Shown here in pieces: positions 10,675 to 21,899 of a stretch of DNA of 64,000 nt (within the stretch, counting starts at the first letter, position 1; each line of letters begins with the position of its first letter). Where the stretch lies: contig CM077668.1 of the NCBI GenBank assembly GCA_039707655.1, forward strand, positions 65,241,086 through 65,305,085, written 5' to 3'. The notes below the pieces were generated by a model. The model was given only the letters and a program-made list of their open reading frames with translations. It made no database searches and had not been told where the DNA came from. Made by a program: the position numbers and the translations under genes. The DNA comes from Elymus sibiricus. Its lineage: Eukaryota > Streptophyta > Magnoliopsida > Poales > Poaceae.

Positions 10675-12050
10675 TAAGACACGTTTGGTTGAAATCTCTA
10701 AAAGTGCCTGCATTGCATACTTGTCCCACTTCAGCCTGATTGAGCAAAAACAGGTAAAAAACCAACATCTGCACTTAGTTTGGTTGCCCGCATCGAGGCT
10801 GCCTGCATTAGAGGATTGATTTTGGCACGGTATTTGGTGTCCTACATTGGCTCGGCACACGCAACTACACGGTGTTTGGTTGTATACACGGGATATGATT
10901 AAGAGTTAATATCGACACATAACACACATGACTAGTTTGCCACGCCGCCGTAGGACTAGTTCGCCGCGGCCAACGTCGAACGCGCTCCGCCTCCGACACC
11001 TTCTACCAGGACGCGGGCGGCGCGACCACCGGCGCCACGGGCGACTGCGGTGGACGGTGGCGACGACACCAACAACTAATTCGCTTGTTGCCGTCAGACT
11101 CGGTGCCACGGCCACTGTCGGACTCGGCGCCGCGCCGCCGTCTACCTCGATGGCTCGGCCAGTGGCCCTTCCCGGTCCCCTTCGCAGAGCGCGGCCACCA
11201 CCTCCACCTCCCATGCGGCGAGAGACTCGAGCGGCCGCGCGAGCTCGCGGCGGCTGGCGTAGCCCCGCGGGTCGGAGAGCGCGACGGACACGAAGCGGAA
11301 GGTGATCTCCAGCGCCTGCAGCCGCATGTACTGCTCGTATGCTGGCGCTGGAGCCAATCAACCACGGCAACAGCGAGCACCTAATCTTCCTAATCAACCG
11401 AAAGGCAAGGAAGCACCGGCAGCTAATCAAACAAAGCAATCAATACAGGCCATGGCGCCTCTGTAGAGCTCCTCAACTAGTCAATCGTGTAGATGACGGA
11501 GGCGGCGAGGGAGGTGGTCGGTTCGGGAAGGAAGCAGGCGACTGGAGAGCCCGCTGGCGCTGATCACCCACAGCCCGCTGGCGCTGGTCACTCCGGCCAG
11601 ACGCTCTGCATGAACACGAAATCGAGGATTTACGGTCGACGAAACTACGAACCGATCGCCTGAATGGAACCATAACATCGATGTGCATCTTTTTCGTGTA
11701 GTGCTTATTTCGAATCGAAGCATCGTTGTGTAGATCGGAAGGGACGAGGAAGAAGGGGATTAGAGAGGAGCTTAATGGAGGTAGGAGAAGATAGCAGGTA
11801 CAGGCTGTACAGTAGCTCGCATCCCTCCAGCATCCTCTCGTGCAAGGGGCCCACCCATGTGCGCTCGATGTGGCTCACCTCAGCCTGACTCGCTGGAAAT
11901 GGCCGATTTGAGCATTCCCAGCGAGACAGGCCCAGAGGTGTTTTAAGTTTCGTGCTATGCAGGCCCAATAGTGAATGCAGTTAACCAAACGGCCCAAAAT
12001 CTTCCCGCGCGGGCCTGGTTGAGGTATATGCGGGCTACCAAATGCATCCC
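10675..12050. mobile_element. possible non-autonomous DNA transposon with a captured GC-rich fragment
   Basis: The flanks carry similar inverted sequences: left GTTTGGTTGCCCGCATCGAGG and, on the opposite strand at the right, ATTTGGTAGCCCGCATATAC. The right end reads TAGGGATGCATTTGGT inwards, a hAT-like start. Between them a sharply GC-rich island (about 10,926-11,450) contains a minus-strand frame including MRLQALEITFRFVSVALSD, which reads like a host exon fragment of unknown family. No matching target-site duplication was found, so the boundaries and the class are uncertain. Confidence 0.35.
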
Positions 12051-12054
12051 TAGA

Positions 12055-13683
12055 AAGTACATTGGTTTCTGAGTTAAATCTGCACCAAATGTGTCAGTGC
12101 AAACTAAATAATGTGATAAGCCGACTGTTGAGAATAAAGTTCTGAAGTGGTGCATATATACTAGAGAACATATAAACCATGCTCATTTTAATTGGTTTTA
12201 AAACTAAGCATAAAAAAATGTACATACTGGATACATGGACGGATTGTATTATTTGTTTGTTCATTTTATGTTAACTCTTCCCTAGGTTCTGTAAATATGA
12301 TAGCACACTACGTGCTTTTGGATTCTTCCAAGTAGAAATATGATCTTGGTGCTTTTTTATTTTTATTTTAGTGGTACAGACATGAAAGGCTAGATTAGAG
12401 AGGAGCTGTAAAGATATAAATTCATGTGTCGATGTGTTCTCTGAATATTGCTATGACTGATATGATCAATGATCAAAATTTTGGGGCCAGTGGCGATTTA
12501 CGCGATGTTGAATCTGTAATTCGAGGGATGGCTTATCATCAATTGGATAGTAAGGTGTTCGGTTGTCGGTATTTAGAAAATTGGCTGTTAGCCTGAACAT
12601 GGCAGTGCAAGTCATAAACAAGTGGAGCAAAAGAACTTTGTTTGCGCCAATGTACAACCGATGCCTTCACTCTCAGATGGATGTACTAATTGAAGCTCAA
12701 CTCAGTTCTTTGCTTCAGAGATTCAGTTATATGTTCTTTCTATACATCTAAGGTACATGCTCTTATTTCCATCCATAAGAATCTCATGTATTAGGATTTA
12801 GGTAATAACATATCCACTCTACTGTGATTTGTTTGGAGCCTTCCTTTGTGTGTGGGTTTTGTTGAAAAAAAAAAACAATTGCTCAATGATGCATGATAAA
12901 ATGTCTAAAGATTAAGATTCCATTCTTTTTTACTCATGCAGTCATACCTTCCGTATAAAACACAGAGGCTATGTTGCGGGAATCCAAGAAGCATCTCTGA
13001 ATCTGTGTTAGCAATACCGAGAACTCACAATAATTCAGTACTAGCATTGGCATGCCATAATATTTGTCTACAGCAGAAAAAATACAACAAATACAGAAAG
13101 CCACAGGCATTGTTAGACACTTTGACCACACAGGTGCTCCTATTCAATTTTAGTGGAATTCCAAAAAGAAGAAAGCTTACTTTTTTAAGTCAGGTGCATT
13201 TATGTCTCTAATAATTGGTTCTAAGACAATGATGCTGATGCACACCTTCTTTTCAACTTATACTCATCTTCTTCTTCTCTGCTTTACTGTTGCATTTTAG
13301 CTCCTCAAGATTGAGAAGTTAATAATTCCCGTTATTACCGACCTCTTGAACGCTTTAATATCTAAATTCTTATTTAGTCCCCTAGAAGTTTTTCACGAGC
13401 AAGAATTTAATCACATGCCAAACTGAAGTTGGTAAGGAAATTAGCACTCACCAAATAGGATTGACGTCCATGACTTTTAGGTAGGTGGAGCTAAAGTGTA
13501 TGATTCTGGAGCTGATCCGCAAAATAGAGAATGATAGAGCTGTTGGAACTTTTGCCCAAAGGTTCCACAGAGTAATGGAAGGAAGGGATGCAGGCAAGTT
13601 CCCGTCGTGTAAAATTGTGATCCCAACTACATGCCCCCAAAACAAGAGTCAAATGTAACAGACGAATCCATTGGTTACCCTCA
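12055..13683. other. intergenic, nothing recognised
   Basis: About 1.6 kb of AT-rich sequence with only short frames lacking codon bias or family motifs. It ends at the target-site duplication of the MULE. Confidence 0.5.
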
Positions 13684-13692
13684 ATTGCAAAA

Positions 13693-14243
13693 GAGAGAAG
13701 TCCACATTTCAACCCTCAACTAACCACATGGTTTGATTTTCAACCCTGATCTCTGAAACCGGCCGGATTCAACCCTCAACTTGTCACAAAGTTCAAATAA
13801 CACCCCTTGACTCAGTTTTGGGCTGGTCAAGCGGTTTTGACCCAGTCAAAGCTGACTGGGCAGCCTAGTCAGCAGCCACACACACATCCATCCATCCAAC
13901 CCTATCCCCATCTCTCTCTCTGGTTTGTTCAGAAGCTCACCCCCGACCCAAGTCCACCCCGCCGCCGCCTGGGTCGCAAGGGACGCCGCCGCCCGCGGCC
14001 ACCACCTCCACCGCCGGCGACCGGAGACCGGCGGCGCCGCCACACCACGGCAGGTTCGCCCTCTCTTCCCTCCCTTCCTCTCCCTTCCTCCCTCCCTTCC
14101 TCCCTCTGCTAACCCTAGCCGCCGGCGAGCTGCTAGCTTGGGCTGCTGCTGCTAACCCTAGCCACCGGCGAGCTGCTGCTAACCCTAGCGCCTTGCTGCT
14201 GCTGCGGTCGCTGCGGGCTAGCTCCTGCTGATTCTGCCGCCCC
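13693..14243 (+). repeat. MULE 1 left terminal inverted repeat
   Basis: About 551 bp matching the inverse of the right TIR with few differences. It contains TTCAACCCTCAAC-type repeats in the outer 120 bp and, inside, a GC-rich stretch with CTCCCTTCC and GCTGCTGCTAACCCTAGCC runs. TIRs of MULEs normally hold the promoter and transposase-binding sites. Confidence 0.92.
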
Positions 14244-14644
14244 AATACTACTTCCGGTTTTTCCTTTTTATTAGAACGGGAATACATATTGTGCAGGCTT
14301 GACATGAATAAGCACTATATCATGGCAGCGAAACAGAATGAACTTGTAAATGGGTGCTATATATGGCAGATTTTATTCACTATTGTACCAAGGAAACTTT
14401 ATCATGGGTCATATATTTCTCTAGAGAGTTTATTCCAGTCAGCCAATCTAGAGGGGAAATACAATAACAGTGTGGGCTGTGTGTGCTATCACTACCGAAA
14501 CCAGCTGATATGTTTGAGAAACTGTGTGAGTACTGCCACTTTATATATTTCATAAGATAAGGTTATATAAAAGATACTTGGTTCAGAACACTACAAATTA
14601 TCCCCTAGTAATGATTTGTTGTTTTTTCATCTCTTGTAGGTTGA

Positions 14645-17600
14645 ATGGATCCTCTGGATTTCTTGGTTGTGCGATTCCATTTCAATGGTGCATTTGTGCG
14701 TGAGGGTCAAAATTTGGAATATGTTGGAGGCAGGGAGGAAATTGCTCATGTCGATCTGCGCAGTTTGTCCTTAGACACTATCATTGTTAATCTGAAAGTG
14801 CATTACAGTGTTGCTCGACGAGGAGAAATCATGATGCTGCATTGGTTATGTCCTGATTGTCTGATGGATTGATGGCATTGGTTGATGAAAATTCCGTGAA
14901 GTACATGCTCTCATATGTAACAGATGGAGGTGTAGTGGACATCTATGTTGAGGACATTAGTAGTAATGAGCCAGAACAACAAAGTTATTGGGATGATGAA
15001 GTACCCGCAGGCGGTGAAGAGAATTCAAAGCAAAGTTTTGGGGATGATGAAGTACTTGCTGGTGGTAAAAAGGAATCAAAGCAAAGTGATGCTGTTGATG
15101 GCAATGGTACCGATTGTTCATCCGATAGTGACTTTGTGTTATCGGATTGCTCAACATCCGATGATGAGGTGGAGGAGATTAGGCAGAAGTACAAGATTTT
15201 CAAGAGCAAGAGCAAGGACAAGGGCAAGGGCAACACTGATATGGAGAAGGCCGTTGCACCTCCGACCAAAAAAAAGATAGTAGCTGACTCAAGTGATGAA
15301 GATGATGAATCATATGATGAGGATAGTGATGGTCAGCTTGTGGTTCATGAGTCCGAGTTTCCAAAATATTCGAGTCAGGCCGAGGTGAAGAAATTCAGTT
15401 TGGGAATGAAGTTTAGTGGAAAGAAACAGTTCAAAGAGGCAATAGTGGACTATGGTCTCAGGAAGAGGAAGGAAATAAAATTCATTAAGGATGAGGGTGA
15501 CAGGGTGAGAGCAAAGTGCACCTGGCCAAGTTGCAAATGGGTTTGTTTAGCGAGGAAGACTAGCAAGTTTGAAAGCTGGCAGATTACTTCTTTCATTGAT
15601 GAGCACACATGCCCAAAGAGGAGAGACAATAAGTTGGTGACATGCACCAGAATAGCTGACAAGTTTGAGAGTTTGATCAAGTCAAACACTGACTGGTCAG
15701 TCCAAAATTTGAAGGCCACGGTGCAGGAGAAGATGTTTGCTAATGTACACATATCGAAGATCAAGAGAGCTAAGGCAATTGTCTCAAAAAGGATGCAAGA
15801 GTCAAAATTGGGTGAATATAGCCTAGTCTTCGATTATCAGCTAGAGCTTCTTAGAAGCAATCCTGGTTCTACTTGCATAGTGAAGCTAAACCCTGACAAT
15901 GAAGTTCCAACCTTTGACAAATTCTATATATGTTTTGATGCTTGTAAGAAAGGTTTTCTGGCTGGATGCAGAAAAGTCATAGGTTTGGATGGATGTTTCT
16001 TGAAGGGAAGAGGAGGAGAGGTGCTGAGTGCAATTGGAAGAGATGCAAACCATCAGATGTATCCGATAGCGTGGGCACTTGTAGACAAGGAGACCAATGA
16101 AACCTGGGATTGGTTTGTAAGCCTGCTGTGCTCTGACTTAAAACTTGGAGAGATGGATCAGACTACGTTATTATTTCTGATCAGCAGAAAGTAATTCTCT
16201 TTTAGATCACATTTTATCATATTACATTGTGTTGTATATTGTGTGTTCTGACTCATGTTGTCGAAATTGCAGGGTATTCTAAAGGCTGTTGAAAATTGGC
16301 TACCAAGAGCAGAGCATAGGAATTGCGCAAGGCATTTGTATGCAAACTGGAGGAAGACCTATAGAGAGAAGGAATGGCAGAAGCTATTTTGGGCATGTGC
16401 AAAAGCTAGTTCTCCAATTCTTTTCAATCTTGCAAGAGCGAAGTTAGCACAAGAGACTGTTGAAGGGGCAAGGGATGTGATGAAAACTGACCCACATCAT
16501 TGGAGCAGGGCTTGGTTCAGGTTGGGCTCCAATTGTGACTCCGTAGACAACAACATTTGCGAGTCTTTTAATAAGTGGATTGTGGAGCCTCGCTGTTTCC
16601 CAGCAATCAGCATATTTGAAGCCATTAGGGTGAAGATAATGGCTCAGATAGAATATCAAAGAACAGAGTCGGACAAGTGGACTGGTACCATTTGTCCCAC
16701 GGTACTTAGAAAGCTGAAGAAAAGCATAAATGCCTCTACCTATTGTCATGCTGTTTGGAATGGTGAAGATTTATATGAGGTGACTCATAGAGAACATAGG
16801 TTCCAAGTGAATCTAGAAAAGTGGACATGTAGTTGCAGATATTGGCAACTATCTGGTCTTCCATGCCCTCATGCTATATCATGCATTTTTTACAAAACCA
16901 ACAACATAGATGATTACATTGACAAGTGCTATAGCATAGAAGCATTCAAGAAAACTTATGCTTTTTGCCTTCAACCTGTGGAAGGCATACCTGCATGGCC
17001 TGTGTCTGAGAGGCCAAGACCTAATCCACCAGGGGAGATTACGATGCCCGGTAGGAAGAAAAAGCAAAGGACCAGGGAGCAACAAGAGAAGCCAAGGTGT
17101 GCCACTAGGGTTTCTAAGAGAGGGACAAAGATAAGATGCAGCATGTGCAAACTATATGGGCACAACAAGACATCATGCAAAGCAAGAAATGGCACACCAA
17201 CCCAGCAGCCTCCCGTGCAAGGCCAAGGTCCTACTAGAAGCAAAGCACCATCAGCTGCTTCCAAACAGCCTGCTGCAAGCCAAACAGCAACAAGTAGCCA
17301 AGCACCATGTGCTAGTCAAGGGCCAGATATGGTAAGCTATCCAGGAAATATGTAGGAACAAACCTGATTACACTATCATGTATATATTACTAACATTTGT
17401 CATGTTTCTTATAGCCTTCAAGGTAGAGCAGCACTAGGCAGAGCAAAAGGAAGGCCACGGAGGAAATGACTACACCTAACCCAAAGAGAAGGGCGCCAAC
17501 TCAAAGCAGCAGCAGGTCCAACAACTTCTCTGGAAATACATTAATGTGCAAAGAAGCTCCAATGTTAATGTTAATGTATCTACCGGCAATTCTAGCGCTA

Positions 17601-17710
17601 GAGCTAGCAGCAAAGTTGTCAAGGAGAGTGGCAGTGCTAGTGCCAGGGGCACGGGCAAGCGCAAGCGCAAGTATGCGGGGTTTCGAAGCCTGCTTGGATT
17701 TGACTCATGA
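14645..17710 (+). pseudogene. MULE 1 transposase (MuDR-type), frameshifted
   Basis: The gene is degraded but nearly full length. Exons: 14645-16190, 16273-17331 and 17415-17710 (GT-AG introns). In order it shows an N-terminal grass-MULE domain (MDPLDFLVVRFHFNG), an acidic linker, a MuDR DNA-binding domain (FSLGMKFSGKKQFKEAI; CTWPSCKWVC), and the DDE core with Asp in VIGLDGCFLKG, Asp in ISDQQK and Glu in NNICESFNKW. A SWIM zinc finger (CSCRYWQLSGLPCPHAI) and a CCHC knuckle (CSMCKLYGHNKTSCK) follow. Defects are a frameshift near 14,850, an apparent 2-bp GA insertion near 16,148 that hides the QQK exon end, and an in-frame TAG at 17,424. The original C-terminus (GFRSLLGFDS) is still readable up to 17,710. 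It cannot make active transposase as it stands. Confidence 0.9.
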
Positions 17711-17742
17711 ATCAGCTACCAACATAGTTGTCTAGAAATGCA

Positions 17743-17868
17743 TGAGACATCTATGCATTGTGTTTGAGACATCTATGTATTGTGTTCGAGACATCTATGT
17801 ATTTTTTTCGAGACATCTAGGTATTGTGTTTGAGATCACTTTTTGTGTGTGTTTGAGATCACTTTTTT
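17743..17868. repeat. short tandem repeat, unit about 32 bp
   Basis: Units of the form GAGACATCTATGTATTGTGT are repeated about four to five times just after the transposase stop. It lies in the presumed 3' UTR of the transposase gene. Confidence 0.8.
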
Positions 17869-17904
17869 TCTCATATGATGACCAAATGCTACCAAAATGC
17901 TGCC

Positions 17905-18375
17905 CAAATTTGGAACCGGAAAAAAAAAGTGTCCAGAAAATTCTGAAATTTGTATACAACAACACCCATATGATGTATAGAAATCTGGGAAATTTTCAAC
18001 TTAATTGGATTTACAGATTGAGAGAACCATCCATTTTTCAAATTCAGCCACTATTCGGTCAAAATTTTGAACCGGAAAAAAAAGTGCCCAGAAAATTCTG
18101 AAATTTTTACACAACAATACCCATATGATGTATAGAAATCTGGGAAATTTTCAACTTAATTGGATTAATAGATTGAGAGAACCATCCATTTTTCAAATTC
18201 AGCCACTATTCGGTCTAAATTTTGAACCGGAAAAAAAAGTGCCCAGAAAATTCTGAAATTTTTACACAACAACACTCATATGATGTATAGAATTCTGGGA
18301 AATTTTCAACTTAATTGGATTAACAGATTGAGAGAACCATCCATTTTCCAAATTCAGCCAATATTCGGTCACAAT
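17905..18375. repeat. 155-156 bp tandem repeat, about three copies
   Basis: The anchor GAACCGGAAAAAAAAGTG occurs at 17,913, 18,069 and 18,224. Units also share CATATGATGTATAGAA and AGAGAACCATCCATTTT. The array lies between the convergent transposase and companion genes of MULE 1. Confidence 0.93.
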
Positions 18376-18508
18376 TTGGATCATAGGTTCAAAAGGTACA
18401 TCACAAACTATGATCTGCCCTATGATCTGCTACATCACAAAGTACATCATGGGTTCAACCCTATGATCTGCTACATCACAAACTACATCATGCATACATA
18501 TTACAACA

Positions 18509-19121
18509 TCAGATCACACAAGTTGACACTAAAACAACAACTAAACTGAATGCAATGCTCAAAACAGCAACAATACATCTAGTCTTCACCTCTCCCTTCA
18601 ATTCTAATTCCTGAATGATCGTTGTTGCTGCAGCATCCTTCACTTCCAGTTCCTTCAAAGCCCTTGTTTTCTCATCAACATCCGCTTCAAGATCTTCTAT
18701 AGCTCCATCAGAAATGGCTAGATCCAACTCTAACTTGAGCTTCTCCTCACGGCAGCGCTTTGAATTGGCCTTCTCTTCATTCACCTGACGTCTCAGCTCA
18801 TGTATCACCTCTTCCATGTGTATCTTCTCTCTCTCCAACTGAGCAATCTCATCTTGATATGAAGCATAATGGGGATCATCAAACTGCCTCTGGAACTATT
18901 ACAATGGCACAAAAAATGGCATAATGAGTCATCAACGGCAGGACATGATTGTGGCAATGGTGGCAATGGCACAAAAAATGGCATAATGCTCATGTGGCAA
19001 TGAACATCAAACAGCACAATAAAACCCTTACAAGCAGTTCCTCCGACGGTGGCGATGGTGACCGTGGCCAGGACATGATTGAATCGCCTCCCTCGCCGGA
19101 GTAACCGCTGCGGCCCGACAT
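18509..19121 (-). CDS. MULE 1 companion gene: coiled-coil protein with C-terminal membrane segment
   Basis: A two-exon gene on the minus strand, exons 19121-19032 and 18889-18509, encodes about 156 residues without internal stops. Exon 1 encodes a short Ser/Pro-rich N-terminus (MSGRSGYSGEGGDSIMSWPR). Exon 2 encodes a strongly heptad-like Glu/Lys/Leu coiled coil (EEVIHELRRQVNEEKANSKR and onwards) and ends in a hydrophobic tail (CIVAVLSIAFSLVVVLVSTC) that could anchor it in a membrane. Similar small proteins in grasses usually have a GRF zinc finger between these parts; none is visible here, so that exon may be missing. The gene is convergent with the transposase and transcribed from inside the right TIR region. 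Function unknown. Confidence 0.6.
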
Positions 19122-19330
19122 TGTCTGAACCTCGAAAACTGCATACAAATTGAACAAATGGTGAGCTTGGTGGAGGCAGCAAGTATACTAGGCTTAGCAG
19201 CTCGACGGCGGTGGAAGCGGTGGAAGCATCAGCAGCAGCCGGCGGCTAGGGTTAGCAGCAGCTCGCCGGCGGGGGGCGGTAGAAGCAGCAGGAGCTAGCC
19301 AGCGGCGTCACCACCAGCAGCTAGCCGGCG

Positions 19331-19877
19331 GGGGCGGCAGAAGCAGCAGGAGCTAGCCGGCAACGACCGTAGCAGCAGCAAGGCGCTTGGGTTAGCAGCA
19401 GCAGCCCAAGCTAGCAGCTCGCCGGCAGCTAGGGTTAGCAGCAGCTCGCCGGCGACTAAGGGGAACAGAGGGAGGAAGGGAGGGAGGAAGGGAGAGAGGA
19501 AGGGAGGGAAGAGAGGGCGAACCTGCCGTGGTGTGGCGGCGCCGCCTGTCTCCGGTCGCCGGCGGTGGAGGTGGTGGCCACAGGCGGCGGCGTTCCTCAC
19601 GACCCAGGCGGCGGCGGCGGGGTGGACTGGGTCAGGTGTGGCTGTGAACGAACCAGAGAGAGAGAGATGGGGATAAGGTTGGATGTGTGTGTGGCTGCTG
19701 ATTGGGCTGCCCAGTCAGCTTTGACTGGGTCAAAACCGCTTGACCACCCCGAAACCGAGTCAAGGGTTGTAATTTGGACCCTATGACAAGTTGAGGGTTG
19801 AATCCGGCCGGTTTCAGAGATCAGGGTTGAAAATCAAACCATGTGGTTAGTTGAGGGTTGAAATGTGGACTTCTCTC
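19331..19877 (-). repeat. MULE 1 right terminal inverted repeat
   Basis: About 547 bp, the inverse of 13,693-14,243. Differences are mainly small indels in the CTCCCTTCC and GCTGCTG tracts. Confidence 0.92.
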
Positions 19878-20002
19878 ATTGCAAAATGCTGCAATTGTGC
19901 TTCCCTTTATGGAAAGTTGTTCTCTAATATTCATGTTTATCAATACCGAACTATTGTGTTATGTTCTGTTCTCACTAGAAAAAAACTGGTCTTACCTATA
20001 TA

Positions 20003-20116
20003 CTCCATCCGTCCGAAAAAGCTTGTCCCTCAAATGGATGTATCTAGCACCAAGTTAGTGCTAGATACATCCATTTGAGGGACAAGCTTGGGACAAGCTT
20101 TTTCGGACGGAGGGAG
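20003..20116. mobile_element. Stowaway MITE
   Basis: A 114-bp hairpin starts CTCCATCCGTCCGAAAAAGC and ends with the inverse ...GGACGGAGGGAG, with TA on both sides. The right arm carries an extra GGGACAAGCTT. Confidence 0.93.
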
Positions 20117-21400
20117 TACATGATTACTCTAGGATTTCCCCTTGCATACACATGGCATTCATAGAATTCTTCTACCTAACATGGCAAGATGGAAATTAGC
20201 TGGCATCTTCTCTTTCTGGTGGCAACAAGGATAGTCGTATATACTACTACATTGACCGGCGATGACGGCGTCGTTAGTTCCATTGTCTCAACAGGCTCTC
20301 CTCCATATTGAGCTCGGGGTTGTCTTCTTCATGGCGTAGCTTCTAAGTACTTGTGGCCTCTGGTGTCGCGGCCACGACAGCGTTGTCTTTGCTGTAATGC
20401 TCATGTGGAGAAAGTGCATGTGAAGGAGATCATAATGGTAACGCTTTGTGTAGTTCAGATGATGATGATGATTCGCTTTGTACATCAGGAAGGGCATACT
20501 ATCATCTACTGTATTTTCTGTTTGCGTACATATTGCAATCCAGAGATCCGTTGTTAATCCTTGGAATAACCTTGCAATTTTTTATCCCCCCCCTGTAATG
20601 ACCTTCCAATTTTACTCTTTGCAAGCTATTCATTGTTGCGTAGTTCTGGATGCTATTGTAGGTCATACAAAATACACTCTTTCTCCGAATTTCCAAGGAG
20701 TTTCAGTGCCAACAAAATGTTAAAGATCGGAAGTACTCTTAGTTGTGAAATCGGTATTTTGTACTTCTTTTCACTTCTGATGTCTTCCTTAATTTTTCGT
20801 TCAGGAAAAGCACGACCCGGGCGGAACTTCTGATGGACGTGTCTGACAAATTCAGTTACAATGTTGATTCCCTCTAGCAGTACCTAATAAACTTTTTGCG
20901 AGATATACTCAAGCTAATATGACCTGTTCACTGCGGAACTGATGTACCAATCTTATGGTAAGTGTCTAATACCCACATCTCAATAAATGTTTCATTCCAT
21001 TCTGAAAAACTCACTTGACACCGTTACCAAACTTTCAGATTGTAGCCAGCTACCATTGGCAAAATTTCAGATTATAGCCAACTTTGAAGTTTTCGGGAAG
21101 TTGCCCAGCAGCTATGCAAGACTTCCGGTGGCTTACACACACGCTACCGGATTTTGTGACTTCCTAACTCCTAAACTTACTAATGTTATGCCTTCAGAGA
21201 ACAAAAAAACAAAAAATAACCAAGCAATCTTCTCTCTTAGAACGTAGATATCACCTAAATGCATAAGTATCTTTTGGTAATCTGTTCTATAGAACACTCT
21301 TGAAAATATATACACATGACTTACACTGTAATTACTGCATCCATGAGTGCACTATCACGCCATACAAATCACAAATAACAATGGTTCTAATTCTGAGCAG
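20117..21400. other. intergenic, nothing recognised
   Basis: No supported gene. Short frames are AT-rich and lack motifs. The right edge may belong to the Helitron whose 3' end is at 21,453. Confidence 0.45.
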
Positions 21401-21453
21401 AATCACGGGCCGATGCACGGGCGCGGCGTGCGCCGCGCGTCTTGGCCGCTAGT
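21400..21453 (+). mobile_element. putative Helitron 3' terminus
   Basis: A perfect 8-bp stem hairpin (GCGCGGCG-TG-CGCCGCGC, 21,421-21,438) is followed by a 10-nt spacer and CTAGT (21,449-21,453). This is the CTRRT-type 3' end of plant Helitrons. The 5' end (starting TC) was not located, so element length is unknown. Confidence 0.55.
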
Positions 21454-21738
21454 ACTATCTACACGGCGACAATACATTGCTAAAAAGCCTACACAAGATG
21501 ATGCTTCTAGCATTCTCTGGCTGTATTTCTTAAGTTTGCACCCATATGATCTTCTCAAGTTGCTTTCGTCCCTGTGACAGAAAAAATCAGGTGGGGGACT
21601 TGCCCCCCCCCATTGACCTTAAAAAAACATACTCAAGAGAATCGATTACTTTGATACTGTTATATGCACTAGCATCTATAAAGCTAGAGGCTGCCATTGA
21701 CATTTTCCTTCTTCTCTGCACGCAGAAGAAAAGCCTAC

Positions 21739-21895
21739 TGTAAGAGATGTTGCAATGCACGATGTATTGATCATGTGCAATATGCACGTATATATCATGT
21801 ACAAGGTGGGCCTCTACCTCAATCTATACATGGAATATGAGGTGGCCTTGGTGTACAAGGAAATAATCTATACATGCAATATTATGTGCTAAACA
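21739..21895 (-). repeat. copia 3' LTR (157 bp)
   Basis: Plus strand begins TGTAAGAGATGTTGCAATGC and ends GTGCTAAACA. It matches the LTR at 26,601 with a handful of substitutions. Confidence 0.95.
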
Positions 21896-21899
21896 CTCC

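Larger units (their letters stand above)
13693..19877 (+). mobile_element. MULE 1: complete Mutator-like element with 9-bp TSD
   Basis: A 6,185-bp element begins GAGAGAAGTCCACATTTC and ends with the exact inverse. It is flanked on both sides by the perfect 9-bp duplication ATTGCAAAA (13,684-13,692 and 19,878-19,886). The TIRs are about 550 bp long, which is typical of plant MULEs. Inside are a transposase gene on the plus strand, a second gene on the minus strand, and tandem repeats between their 3' ends. Intact TSD and well-preserved TIRs show that the insertion itself is whole, although the transposase is broken. Confidence 0.96.

Noticed and set aside
10906..11723. Multiple Arg/Pro/Ala-rich open frames of over 100 residues
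   Set aside because: They overlap on both strands in a GC-rich island and have low-complexity composition. At most one is a gene fragment.
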